NCBI RefSeq assembly: GCF_900476375.1
Contig: NZ_UPPP01000064.1
Coordinates: 1 to 64,000 of the forward strand
Direction of reading: 5' to 3'
DNA: 64,000 nucleotides
Source: Allolucifera butyrica
Lineage (GTDB): Bacteria; Bacillota; Negativicutes; Sporomusales; UPPP01
Below are positions 17,492 to 25,397 of the stretch, in pieces. The notes under the pieces were generated by a model, which was not told where the DNA came from, did not search any database, and saw only the letters and a list, made by a program, of their open reading frames with translations. A program made the position numbers and the translations under genes. Within the stretch, counting starts at the first letter, position 1. Every line of letters begins with the position of its first letter.

Positions 17492-18889
17492 ATGGCGCAG
17501 GAGTATGAGGTGACGCTGGCCATTTTGGGTGGCGGGCCGGCCGGTTACCTGGCGGCCGTGCGGGCGAAGCAACTGGGAGCGAGTGTCGCCATTATCGAAC
17601 GGGAAGAGTTCGGCGGTGTCTGTTTAAATCACGGCTGTATTCCCACTAAAGCGTTATTACGGACGACTGAGCTAGCCAGTGTTTGCTGCCGGGGGCAGGA
17701 ATTCGGTGTCCTAGGACAGCCAGCCACCGTGTCCTGGCCGGCGGGTCACCGGCGGAAGGAGCGGGTGGTCAGGAGCTTGCGGCTGGGCGTGGAACATCTG
17801 TTAAAGCACGAGCAAATTCATATTATCCGGGGGCAGGGCAGTATTGTAGATCCACAGCGCATAACGGTTGAGACGGATAACGGCACGGTGACCGTACACT
17901 GTCAAAAAATGCTGGTGGCTACCGGGTCCAAGCCGGTGCGGCCCCCAGTTGCCGGTATTCAATTGCCAAGGGTACTTACCAGCGATGAACTGCTGGCACT
18001 GGAGGAAATACCGAAGCGACTGGCAATTATCGGCGGCGGGGTAATCGGGTTAGAATTTGCCCAGATGTTTAACAGACTGGGCAGCAAGGTATCCATTATC
18101 GAAATGGCTGGGCAGGTGTTGCCGAAGGAAGACAGCGAAATGGCCGGAGAAGTGCTTAAAATTTTAAAACGGCAAGGCATCCAAGTGTATCTGTCCGGTA
18201 CGGTCACTGAAATTGCTGCCGTCCAGGCGGGAGTAGCAGTCAAATTTCAGTTTCAAGACAAAATTACCTTGACGGAAGCTGACTATGTGTTGCTGGCGAC
18301 CGGACGAAAACCGGTGGTGCCGCCAGAACTGGCTTCTCTTGGTGCGGCTATTAGTGCGCAAGGTGCATTGATTGTGAATGAACGAATGGAGACTACTATT
18401 CCAGGCATTTACGCGGCGGGTGATGTGACTGGCGGCAAGCTGCTGGCGCACAAAGCCTATATGGAAGGCCGCATAGCGGTTGAAAATGCTTTGGGCTTTC
18501 CCCGAATTATGAATGAACAGGCAGTTCCCTCCTGTGTTTATATTCAGCCGGAGCTGGCCACCGTCGGGATTAATGAAAGCGAAGCGGCTGTCCAGGGGCG
18601 CGAGGTAAGAATAGGACGGTTCTATTTCCGCAACAATGGCCGGGCCTTATGCCTGGGGGAGCGGGAAGGGCTGGTGAAGGTAGTGACCGATAGCAGGACC
18701 CACGTTGTCTTAGGCGGGCAGATCGTAGGACCGCAAGCGACCGAGTTGATATCCGAGCTGACCACAGCGGTGTCGCTGGGTCTTAAAGCCGATGTGCTGG
18801 CCGATCTTGTACACCCACACCCAACGCTTAGCGAGGCGGTGATGGAAGCTTGCGCCGACGCCGTCGGCCGAGCTATCCATAAAGGATAA
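17492..18889 (+). CDS. lpdA: dihydrolipoamide dehydrogenase
   Basis: A 465-residue flavoprotein disulfide reductase. It has the FAD loop GGGPAGYLAA, redox-active Cys44 and Cys49 in GGVCLNHGCIPTK, the NAD loop GGGVIGLEFA, the second FAD motif GIYAAGDVTGG and the C-terminal catalytic HPHPTLSE. The enzyme oxidises or reduces protein-bound lipoamide with NAD(H). GAGGTG lies before the ATG. There is no E1/E2 dehydrogenase nearby; the only lipoyl-domain protein is the DGC fusion at 19812, which is therefore its likely partner. Lpd proteins are classic arsenite targets, so a dedicated copy in an ars island is notable. Confidence 0.93.
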   Translation: MAQEYEVTLAILGGGPAGYLAAVRAKQLGASVAIIEREEFGGVCLNHGCIPTKALLRTTELASVCCRGQEFGVLGQPATVSWPAGHRRKERVVRSLRLGVEHLLKHEQIHIIRGQGSIVDPQRITVETDNGTVTVHCQKMLVATGSKPVRPPVAGIQLPRVLTSDELLALEEIPKRLAIIGGGVIGLEFAQMFNRLGSKVSIIEMAGQVLPKEDSEMAGEVLKILKRQGIQVYLSGTVTEIAAVQAGVAVKFQFQDKITLTEADYVLLATGRKPVVPPELASLGAAISAQGALIVNERMETTIPGIYAAGDVTGGKLLAHKAYMEGRIAVENALGFPRIMNEQAVPSCVYIQPELATVGINESEAAVQGREVRIGRFYFRNNGRALCLGEREGLVKVVTDSRTHVVLGGQIVGPQATELISELTTAVSLGLKADVLADLVHPHPTLSEAVMEACADAVGRAIHKG

Positions 18890-18909
18890 CAGAAAGTGGA
18901 GGTGGGAAG

Positions 18910-19134
18910 ATGTCGGTCAAGTGTTTTTTATGTGGCATTGCTTCGAAAAGAGATAACAGGCTGTGGTGTGAGAAGTATCAGGTGGTTGTAACAGAGGATG
19001 ACCCGAATAATAAAAACGACTGCCATTATTTTATGGAGGTTGTGATAGAAGACGGTGAGCCACTAAGCGCCCGCCAGCATCTGATGTTAAAAGAAAACGA
19101 ACTGGCATCGCGCAAGATGCGCGGTACAGTTTAA
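18910..19134 (+). CDS. small Cys-rich protein of the lipoate/DGC operon
   Basis: A 74-residue protein starting with CFLCGIASKRDNRLWCEKY, three cysteines and a fourth in DCHYF, which suggests a single zinc or Fe-S site. The rest is acidic and helical (LSARQHLMLKENELASRK). GGAGGTGGG precedes its ATG, and it starts 21 bases after lpdA. No family recognised. Its place at the head of the HdrA-like, ferredoxin and DGC genes suggests a role in the same complex. Confidence 0.65.
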   Translation: MSVKCFLCGIASKRDNRLWCEKYQVVVTEDDPNNKNDCHYFMEVVIEDGEPLSARQHLMLKENELASRKMRGTV

Positions 19135-19153
19135 TTTGTGGAGGGGAGACATT

Positions 19154-19534
19154 ATGGGAGAAGAGGAAAAAAAACTACCCGGATTTATCATGTGTGTTTG
19201 CACCGGAAAATGTCCCGGGTTTAGCAAAATGGACATCTGGGACTTTATCAATCAGGTGCGGGTAGAACTGCCGGTGGAATACGGGTTTATTCACCCGCAA
19301 CTGTGTGAGGAGGATGGGGACCGCTTTCTGGCCGACATGCTGCAAGCCAACCGGCCAATGGTCATCGGGGCCTGCGCCAAAAACATGCAAATCAAGATGT
19401 TCCGGGACGCCTTCAAAGCGGCAGGTCTTGATGTCAACAAAGATTTGGTGGCTCTTGATATCCGGGATATGACCACCGAGCAGGCCGTCCAAAAGGTATC
19501 CGAGGCGTTGGAAGCGATGGAGGGAGAAGCATGA
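19154..19534 (+). CDS. HdrA N-terminal-like cysteine protein
   Basis: A 126-residue protein from ATG 19154 with GGAGGGGAG upstream. It resembles the N-terminal domain of heterodisulfide reductase subunit A. The Cys-x-Cys-x3-Cys start (CVCTGKC, 14-20), HPQLCEEDG (Cys51) and VIGACAKNMQIKMFRDAFKA (Cys74) match HdrA spacing. The HdrA flavin domain is absent. In Hdr and sHdr complexes this region binds an Fe-S cluster and passes electrons. It overlaps the following ferredoxin gene by four bases, so the two are translationally coupled. Confidence 0.7.
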   Translation: MGEEEKKLPGFIMCVCTGKCPGFSKMDIWDFINQVRVELPVEYGFIHPQLCEEDGDRFLADMLQANRPMVIGACAKNMQIKMFRDAFKAAGLDVNKDLVALDIRDMTTEQAVQKVSEALEAMEGEA

Positions 19535-19815
19535 GCGAAGAGACTTTTATGGGTGTGCCCCGGGAAAAAATCGACTGGAAACCCACAATTGATTATGAAA
19601 AATGTAACTACTGCATGGAATGTTTCAATTTTTGCCCCCATAATGTTTATGAGAAAAGAGACAATGAAGCGATTAAACTGGTGGTTAAAAATCCTCATAA
19701 CTGCGTGGTGTTCTGCCGCGCCTGCGGCAAAACCTGCGGTCCCGACGCCTTGTCTTTTCCCAATAAAGTTGAAGTGACGAAAAAGATCAAAGCCATGCGG
19801 GAGGGGAAGGAATGA
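19531..19815 (+). CDS. 4Fe-4S ferredoxin-like protein
   Basis: A 94-residue protein. The first motif CNYCMECFNFCP is a classic 4Fe-4S site. The second (CVVFCRACGKTCGP) supplies CxxC-type cysteines for a second cluster, somewhat irregular. It would carry low-potential electrons in the cytoplasm. It overlaps the HdrA-like gene upstream and the DGC-lipoyl gene downstream by four bases each (ATGA), so the three proteins are probably made in fixed ratio as one complex. Confidence 0.88.
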   Translation: MSEETFMGVPREKIDWKPTIDYEKCNYCMECFNFCPHNVYEKRDNEAIKLVVKNPHNCVVFCRACGKTCGPDALSFPNKVEVTKKIKAMREGKE

Positions 19816-20684
19816 CTAAAAAATATGTCGTTTTGCCCTGCAATGGGTTGGATAAATGCGCCGGCCAAATGGCCAGGGAAATTGCTTTGGCCGTTTGCGA
19901 GCAAACGGATAGTGAGTTGATTTGCCCGGTACTTTACCGGGTGGCTGACGCCAGGTATGATAAAATTGCTAAGGAAAATCCGCTACTCGTGGTGGATGGC
20001 TGCCAAACCCGCTGCGCCAGTAAACTGGCCGCAGAAAAGGGATTAAAAATTTACCGGAAAATTACGGTAACGGAGGAAGCGCAGCGGTATGGTACGCAAC
20101 TTGCCGGCGCATCATTGCGTCTGGAAGCAGAGGAACTGACTTTATGTACGGAATTGGCCGGCGAACTGGTAAAAGAGGAGGACGCCCCGGAGGATACGAT
20201 AGCAGCGGCCGCGTATCCGGCGCCGGATGATTACATCATTCATACAAAAGATAAGTTTATCTTCCGGATTCCACCCGCCGGTTTTTATTTTACGGAAAAC
20301 GACTGTTGGGTGCAGCCGGTTGGCAATAGGGCGCGCATTGGCGTGACCGATTATATGCAGCAAAGTCTGTCCGACATTATGTTTTTCACACCGCCGGTGG
20401 TAGGTGCTGATATAGAACAATTTGGCGAAGCCGGGACCCTTGAATCGGGCAAGGCCGTATTCGAACTGGTCTGTCCGGTCAGCGGCAAGGTTATAGCAGT
20501 CAATACCGAACTGTTGACTTCGCCGGAATTGATCAATGACAATCCGTATGAAAAAGGCTGGATTGCCGAACTGGAACTGGCCAATTGGACGGAAGAGCAA
20601 GACTTTTTGCTGAATGCGGAGGATTATCTAAAAATATTAAAGAAAAAGGTGGAGGAGTTTCATGGCAACAAACGGCAAGGTTAA
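19812..20684 (+). CDS. DGC domain fused to a GcvH-like lipoyl carrier domain
   Basis: A 290-residue fusion. Residues 1-125 are a DGC (PF08859-like) domain: PCNGLDKC with Cys10 and Cys16, then VVDGCQTRCASK with Cys64 and Cys68. Residues about 150-275 match glycine cleavage H protein/LbpA: CWVQPVGNRARIGVTDYMQQ, then TLESGKAVFEL with the candidate lipoyl lysine Lys214, CPVSGKVIAVN and NPYEKGWIAEL. The usual ESVKA is ESGKA. There are no glycine-cleavage genes nearby. Known stand-alone GcvH-like proteins serve the sulfur-oxidising Hdr-like system; here the carrier is welded to a Cys domain. A role as a metalloid- or sulfur-binding dithiol carrier is inferred. Confidence 0.85.
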   Translation: MTKKYVVLPCNGLDKCAGQMAREIALAVCEQTDSELICPVLYRVADARYDKIAKENPLLVVDGCQTRCASKLAAEKGLKIYRKITVTEEAQRYGTQLAGASLRLEAEELTLCTELAGELVKEEDAPEDTIAAAAYPAPDDYIIHTKDKFIFRIPPAGFYFTENDCWVQPVGNRARIGVTDYMQQSLSDIMFFTPPVVGADIEQFGEAGTLESGKAVFELVCPVSGKVIAVNTELLTSPELINDNPYEKGWIAELELANWTEEQDFLLNAEDYLKILKKKVEEFHGNKRQG

Positions 20685-21072
20685 AGTGATACCCTGTAGC
20701 GGCATGGGGAAAGTATACGGCCTGATGGCCCGGGAAGCGGCGCTTTATACTGTAAACCGTCTTTGTCCGGATCAAGCCGCTACGATGTGCTTGGCCTATA
20801 TTGTTACCGGTGATGCGGAGGCCGAGGCGGGAATTGCCCATCGACCCTGTATTACCATTGACGGCTGCCCTAAAATGTGTGCCGCCAAAAGCGTGTCTGC
20901 CATGGGGGGTGACATTCAGGAGGAATTTAAGGTGCTGGACATCATGAAAGAGCACAAGGGAGTCCAGCCGGGTACCGCTACGGCATTGACGGACGAAGGC
21001 TGGGCTATTGTGGAAAAAGTTGCCGGACGGCTGGGAAGCCGGGTTCAAGAGATTAGCGGCGAAGGGAGATAG
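20662..21072 (+). CDS. DGC-domain protein (second in tandem)
   Basis: A 136-residue DGC-family protein whose start overlaps the preceding gene by 23 bases, with GGTGGAGGAG upstream. Cysteines: PCSGMGK (Cys12), LCPDQ (Cys35), MCLAY (Cys43), and ITIDGCPKMCAAK (Cys69, Cys73). The family is annotated as putative zinc-binding, with conserved cysteines of unknown role. It aligns along its length with the DGC half of the fusion at 19812, so it is a paralogue. The active ligand (metal, metalloid or sulfur) is not known. Confidence 0.8.
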   Translation: MATNGKVKVIPCSGMGKVYGLMAREAALYTVNRLCPDQAATMCLAYIVTGDAEAEAGIAHRPCITIDGCPKMCAAKSVSAMGGDIQEEFKVLDIMKEHKGVQPGTATALTDEGWAIVEKVAGRLGSRVQEISGEGR

Positions 21073-21073
21073 A

Positions 21074-21550
21074 ATGATGGATGCGAAAGAATTGAAAATC
21101 GGCGTGGTATCCTGTAGCGGGGAAGACTGTTTGGGTGGGACGGTTTCACGGCTGGCTACGCGGAAAATGATCGATGAATTGCGCCCGGACAATACGGTAA
21201 CTATCTGCCTGCCCCTATTTTTAGCCGGGGGTCAGGAAGAAAGAATGTTTGCGAAAGAGTTTCCCACCATTGCGGTGGACGGCTGTGACAAGGCTTGCGC
21301 CAGGAGAGCCACGGAAAAATACAGCGGCAAGGTGAGCGGCGCTATTTTAGTGTCCGATTTAATTGGCGGTGAGGTTGCCGAAAAAGCAGCTCTGTCAACT
21401 CGTGATTTAACGTCTGAGCATCAGTCCATGGTGGATAACGTGGCGGCGGAAATAGTCAGGCAGTTTGATGCAATACTGGACGCTAGCTGTCAAGAGCAGA
21501 GTAAGAATACGCCTTCGTCGTGCGGGTGCGGATGCAGTTACAAGTGCTGA
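21074..21550 (+). CDS. DGC-domain protein with Cys-rich tail (third in tandem)
   Basis: A 158-residue DGC protein from ATG 21074 (AGGGAG upstream), one base after the previous stop. Motifs: SCSGEDCLGG (Cys14, Cys19), TICLPLF (Cys45) and VDGCDKACARR (Cys71, Cys75). The tail ends in SSCGCGCSYKC, a thiophilic metal-binding type of ending also seen on ArsD and on the AhpD-like protein here. It is the last gene of the operon that starts with lpdA. I cannot assign a reaction. Confidence 0.8.
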   Translation: MMDAKELKIGVVSCSGEDCLGGTVSRLATRKMIDELRPDNTVTICLPLFLAGGQEERMFAKEFPTIAVDGCDKACARRATEKYSGKVSGAILVSDLIGGEVAEKAALSTRDLTSEHQSMVDNVAAEIVRQFDAILDASCQEQSKNTPSSCGCGCSYKC

Positions 21551-21603
21551 TAAGAGAATAATTTAAATTCAAAATGGGATAAAAGAAAACTGGCAATAGA
21601 TGA

Positions 21604-21628
21604 GTAAAGGCAGACTTTCTGCCTTTAC
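21604..21628. terminator. 11-bp hairpin after the DGC operon
   Basis: GTAAAGGCAGA (21604-21614) pairs with TCTGCCTTTAC (21618-21628) across three bases. It has no T-run and may terminate weakly or protect the 3' end. The following 200 bases are AT rich and probably hold the next promoter. Confidence 0.55.
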
Positions 21629-21832
21629 GTCAGCCATATTATTGGATCAAGAGTTAATCCGCTAGTTATTGAATAGCGGTTCATTTTGCGATAATATATA
21701 AATATATTCACGAATATAAATGCGTTATGTGCATTAGTAACGGAATGGACGGGTGACAGGGAATAGGCCCTAATGATAAGCAAAAGGAAGATGTAAATCC
21801 TAAGCATAATATGTTGACGGACGGTGAAACCT

Positions 21833-22045
21833 ATGCCTACTTTAGAATATCATATTGGTATGTATGCGTTGGCGTGGTTATTTTGGTTTATCCTGTTTTA
21901 TGCTTTTATCTGCCTTGTGCAAAAGAAGCGGCATCTAAATATTAGTAAGCGAGAGAGCCTGATATTAGCCAATAAGATTGCATTAGCTTGGACGCTGGTT
22001 AATGCCGTTATTAGCGTTGTTTTGAAAAATCATATTAGTATGTAG
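21833..22045 (+). CDS. small membrane protein
   Basis: A 70-residue protein (ATG 21833, ACGGTGA upstream; GTG 21824 is an alternative). It has two hydrophobic segments, [20 protein letters not shown] and a C-terminal [16 protein letters not shown], separated by a basic loop. It would sit in the inner membrane. It directly precedes the second arsC-arsR-acr3 operon. No family recognised. Confidence 0.55.
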   Translation: MPTLEYHIGMYALAWLFWFILFYAFICLVQKKRHLNISKRESLILANKIALAWTLVNAVISVVLKNHISM

Positions 22046-22082
22046 CTATGAACTTAGTACGATGAGGAGATGGTATGAAGCA

Positions 22083-22502
22083 ATGAAAAAGAAAGTATTA
22101 TTCCTTTGTACGCATAATTCTGCCCGGTCTCAAATGGCGGAGGGACTGCTCCGGGCCAGGTATGGCGACCGGTACGAGTCGTTCAGCGCCGGTACCGAGC
22201 CCGGTAAATTGAACCCATATGTGGTGCGAGCGATGGCGGAAATCGGTATCGATATTTCCGGCCACTGGTCTAAAAGCCTGAATGAGTTTTTGCGGGATGA
22301 GTTTGATTATGTAGTGACTGTTTGCGATAGCGCCAAGGAAGGGTGCCCCTATTTTCCGGGTGGAAAAAAGCTGCTGCATGAGAGTTTTCCCGACCCGTCG
22401 GGTTTCACCGGTACTGATGAAGAAATCATGGCCGGTGTTCGGACTGTCAGAGACCAAATTCAGCAGTGGATTACCGAAACGTTCGGTGTTGGTAAACAAT
22501 GA
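22083..22502 (+). CDS. arsC: arsenate reductase, thioredoxin-coupled type (copy 2)
   Basis: A 139-residue ArsC from ATG 22083; ATG 22062 is an in-frame alternative, as the AGGAG at 22065 is rather far. Nucleophile Cys9 and Arg15 lie in [13 protein letters not shown]; the relay cysteines are in [17 protein letters not shown]; the acid Asp is in [14 protein letters not shown]. This is the canonical Bacillus-type enzyme. It overlaps the following arsR by four bases, forming arsC-arsR-acr3. A second arsC with a divergent relay segment is at 12205. Confidence 0.95.
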   Translation: MKKKVLFLCTHNSARSQMAEGLLRARYGDRYESFSAGTEPGKLNPYVVRAMAEIGIDISGHWSKSLNEFLRDEFDYVVTVCDSAKEGCPYFPGGKKLLHESFPDPSGFTGTDEEIMAGVRTVRDQIQQWITETFGVGKQ

Positions 22503-22795
22503 CTGGATTAGCGGCAATCTTCAAAGCCCTTGGTGATGATACGCGGCTGGAGATTATTAAAATGCTAATTGGCCGCGAAATGTGTGTTTGTGATATTTTG
22601 GCTGGCTCCAACAAATCGCAGCCAGCGGTATCACATCATTTAAAAATTTTAAAACAGGCTGGTATAGTCTCTGATACTCGGGAGGGGAAATGGATTTATT
22701 ACAGTATAAATCCTACGGCGTTTAATACGGTTGAAGAATATTTAAAAAGCATGCAGACGGGCCTGATGAGAAAAGAGCGGTATCGTGATTGTTGA
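22499..22795 (+). CDS. arsR: ArsR-family repressor (second ars operon)
   Basis: A 98-residue ArsR/SmtB protein translationally coupled to arsC (ATGA overlap). [14 protein letters not shown], then [11 protein letters not shown] with the Cys-Val-Cys As(III) site, then [18 protein letters not shown] as the recognition helix. It is shorter than the arsR at 9748 and lacks that protein's C-terminal cysteines. It probably represses arsC-arsR-acr3 and may cross-talk with the first operon, whose operators look similar. Confidence 0.93.
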   Translation: MTGLAAIFKALGDDTRLEIIKMLIGREMCVCDILAGSNKSQPAVSHHLKILKQAGIVSDTREGKWIYYSINPTAFNTVEEYLKSMQTGLMRKERYRDC

Positions 22796-22815
22796 ATAAA
22801 GAAAGGAGAGTTTGT

Positions 22816-23874
22816 ATGGCAGAGGGAAAGAGGTTGGATTTTTTTGAGCGGTATTTAAGCTTATGGGTGGCGGCGTGTATTGTGATTGGTATCATTTTAG
22901 GTAAACTATTTCCGGGAGCGGTAGCCGCATTAAGTCAGATGGAGGTCAGCCACGTCAATCTGCCTATTGCAGTACTCATTTGGCTGATGATTTATCCTAT
23001 GATGCTCAAGATTGATTTCTCGGCTATTTTGAGAGTCGGTGATAAACCTAAAGGACTTTTCATTACGTTGTTTGTTAATTGGGTGGTAAAGCCGTTTAGT
23101 ATGGCGTTTCTTGGCTGGCTGTTCTTTAAGCATCTCTTTATTGGTTTGATCGGCACCCAGTTGGCCAACGAATACATTGCCGGCACGATTATCCTCGCGG
23201 CTGCGCCTTGCACGGCTATGGTGTTTGTCTGGAGCTACCTGACCGATGGCGACCCGGCCTATACTTTGGTGCAAGTAGCGATTAACGATCTGATTATGCT
23301 GTTTTTGTTTGCGCCGATTGTTATGTTCTTATTGGGAGTATCGAATATCGTTGTGCCGAAAGATGTGCTGTTCATGTCGGTTGTATTGTATATCGTTATT
23401 CCGCTTGTGGCAGGCTACTTAACGCGGCGGATATTGCTTCATGTCCAAGGGGAAGAATGGTTTAACACCAAATTTTTGGCACCGCTGAAACCGGTGACCA
23501 TCCTTGCGTTGCTGGCAACTCTCGTGATTATCTTTGCTTTCCAGGGAGAAACGATTACGGGCAATTGGTTTAATATCATCCTGATCGCTATTCCGATTAC
23601 TATTCAGGTATACTTTAATTCTTCGCTGGCCTATGGTTTGTCTAAATTATTTAAAGTTCCGCACACCATTGCCGCCCCGGGGGCGCTGATTGGGGCCAGC
23701 AATTTCTTTGAACTGGCGGTGGCCGTTACCATATCCCTTTTTGGACTTAAGTCCGGGGCGACGCTGGCAACGGTAGTGGGTGTGCTGGTAGAAGTTCCGG
23801 TGATGCTGTCGGTATGCAATTTCTGTAACCGCACACGCCATTGGTTTCCGCTGAGTGTTAGAAATAAGGCCTGA
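22816..23874 (+). CDS. acr3: Acr3 arsenite efflux permease (second copy)
   Basis: A 352-residue Acr3 starting at ATG 22816 (AAAGGAGAG upstream); the longer frame from 22789 lacks a ribosome site. It shares the conserved segments with the first copy (MIYPMMLKIDFSAI, AAPCTAMVFVWSYL, GASNFFELAVAV) and most of its sequence. About ten membrane helices. It exports As(III) made by the adjacent ArsC. Confidence 0.95.
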   Translation: MAEGKRLDFFERYLSLWVAACIVIGIILGKLFPGAVAALSQMEVSHVNLPIAVLIWLMIYPMMLKIDFSAILRVGDKPKGLFITLFVNWVVKPFSMAFLGWLFFKHLFIGLIGTQLANEYIAGTIILAAAPCTAMVFVWSYLTDGDPAYTLVQVAINDLIMLFLFAPIVMFLLGVSNIVVPKDVLFMSVVLYIVIPLVAGYLTRRILLHVQGEEWFNTKFLAPLKPVTILALLATLVIIFAFQGETITGNWFNIILIAIPITIQVYFNSSLAYGLSKLFKVPHTIAAPGALIGASNFFELAVAVTISLFGLKSGATLATVVGVLVEVPVMLSVCNFCNRTRHWFPLSVRNKA

Positions 23875-23893
23875 GAAAAAATAATATAATAAA

Positions 23894-23936
23894 CAAAGAA
23901 GCAGTCCGTAGATTTTTCGGATTGCTTCTTTGTTTT
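23894..23936 (+). terminator. terminator of the second ars operon
   Basis: A 15-bp stem, 23894-23908 with 23918-23932 (AAGAAGCAGTCCG core with G-U pairs), then TTTT. It ends the arsC-arsR-acr3 operon. Confidence 0.85.
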
Positions 23937-24138
23937 ATATCTCACATAAAAAGTGGGAACCAATACTGGTTCCCCAGGTGAATTTTTCGGTTAATTAAAT
24001 TGTACTATAACTAGTTATGATGGTCAATGTTTGAAGATTGTGAAAATAATAATTTTATTTGTTGGCAGGAATAGAAGATTAAAAGTCGAATAAAATTTAT
24101 TAGAAAATTCAAAAAGAAATGGATTGAGAAAAAAGAGA

Positions 24139-24190
24139 AATCCATTTTAAAATCTTAATCGTTTATTAAGATTTTAAATTGGATTTTTTT
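24139..24190 (+). terminator. long AT-rich hairpin with T-run
   Basis: AATCCATTTTAAAATCTTAAT pairs with the sequence ending TTGGATT at 24185, one base bulged, and seven T follow. It lies in the 490-base gap between acr3 and the aquaporin gene, which otherwise holds no gene. It may insulate the two operons. Confidence 0.6.
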
Positions 24191-24368
24191 AGTTGTGAGT
24201 AGTATTTTGTGTACTATGGTCCTGGGCCAGAATCATTCAAAGCTTTTCAATCTAGCGGCAATGAAACCCTGGACTTTAGAAATAAGGATGTAAAGGGAGG
24301 GATATCGCAATGACAGGGTAGAATAGGAAGGGTTTTTTGGCACAAATAAAAACAAGGAGGGTTTAGTT

Positions 24369-25097
24369 ATGGCAACTCCGTATTTAGGTGAATTTCTTGG
24401 CGTAGCGACTCTGATTGTATTTGGTGATGGTGTTGTTGCAAACACGGTATTGAAAAAGTCAAAGGCTGAAAACGCAGGCTGGATTAATATTATTACAGGC
24501 TGGATGGTAGGGGTTCTGGCCGGTGTATTTGTAGCTGTTGCCTGTGGAGCGCCACAAGCCGATATTAATCCGGCCGTAACATTTGCTAAACTCTTAAACG
24601 GCGTATACTCCACACCGGATGCCATTATGATTATGATATCGCAAGTTGCAGGCGGGTTTGTTGGTGGAGTATTGACCTGGATATTCTTCCGCGGTCACTG
24701 GGAGTTAACGGAAGACCAGGGAGCTAAGCTGGCTGTTTTTTGTACCGGTCCGGCTATTCGTAATTATACTCAAAATCTTTTTTGCGAAATCTTAGCGACG
24801 TTAATGTTGGTATTTGTAATCTTTGCTATGTTTTCAAAACCAGTGGGAGCAATGATGCCTGGATTCGGGCCATTCATGGTTGCCGTATTGGTCTGGGGAT
24901 TAGGTGCCAGCTTGGGCGGCACCACTGGATACGCCATGAATCCTGCTCGTGATTTGGGACCGCGCATTGCTCATGCCATTTGCCCAGTTTATGGAAAAGG
25001 CTCTTCTGACTGGGCGTATTCTTGGGTTCCTGTGGTTGGTCCGTTGATTGGTGGGGGGATTGCTTTCGCTCTGGCTAAAGGGGTAGGCATACTTTAA
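24369..25097 (+). CDS. MIP-family aquaglyceroporin
   Basis: A 242-residue channel with six hydrophobic segments and both pore loops: INPAVTF (first NPA) and MNPARDLGPR (second NPA followed by Arg and Asp, the glycerol-channel form). Aquaglyceroporins conduct glycerol and also undissociated As(OH)3; in some ars operons one replaces an active exporter. AAGGAGG is before the ATG. Its place between ars operons makes metalloid permeation the favoured role, with glycerol uptake the alternative; no glpK or glpD is nearby. Confidence 0.9.
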   Translation: MATPYLGEFLGVATLIVFGDGVVANTVLKKSKAENAGWINIITGWMVGVLAGVFVAVACGAPQADINPAVTFAKLLNGVYSTPDAIMIMISQVAGGFVGGVLTWIFFRGHWELTEDQGAKLAVFCTGPAIRNYTQNLFCEILATLMLVFVIFAMFSKPVGAMMPGFGPFMVAVLVWGLGASLGGTTGYAMNPARDLGPRIAHAICPVYGKGSSDWAYSWVPVVGPLIGGGIAFALAKGVGIL

Positions 25098-25157
25098 AAT
25101 TTTATTTTATGTAGTGGTTTGATCAACAGTGATAATTAATTGAGACATAATGAAGTC

Positions 25158-25205
25158 AATCCTGCTCCCATTGTTACATTTGAATGATGGGAGCGGGATT
25201 CTTTT
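25158..25205 (+). terminator. terminator after the aquaglyceroporin gene
   Basis: AATCCTGCTCCCAT (25158-25171) pairs with ATGGGAGCGGGATT (25187-25200), followed by CTTTT. Confidence 0.85.
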
Positions 25206-25312
25206 ATGCCCAATAGTGGCTAGGATGGGGAGGTGACCTATGATGAATTTCTAGTAAAAAATAGGCTTAATCAATGTGCAAGTAATTTTTTTGAACGCCG
25301 GAAAAAAGTACC

Positions 25313-25357
25313 TTGTATTTTATTATATATTAATTTATAATATGATAAAAAACTAAT
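25313..25357 (+). promoter_or_regulatory. member 1 of a repeated promoter-operator
   Basis: TTGTAT (25313-25318), 17 bases, TATAAT (25336-25341), then ATGATAAAA and TAATATA. The same arrangement occurs at 26867 (CDF exporter) and 39065 (CDF relic). CCGGAAAAA just upstream of the -35 is also shared with the 26867 site. It drives the disulfide fragment and SigZ. Confidence 0.65.
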
Positions 25358-25397
25358 ATATTGATGGCAAATACATAGTAAATGAGGAGGGACGTTT

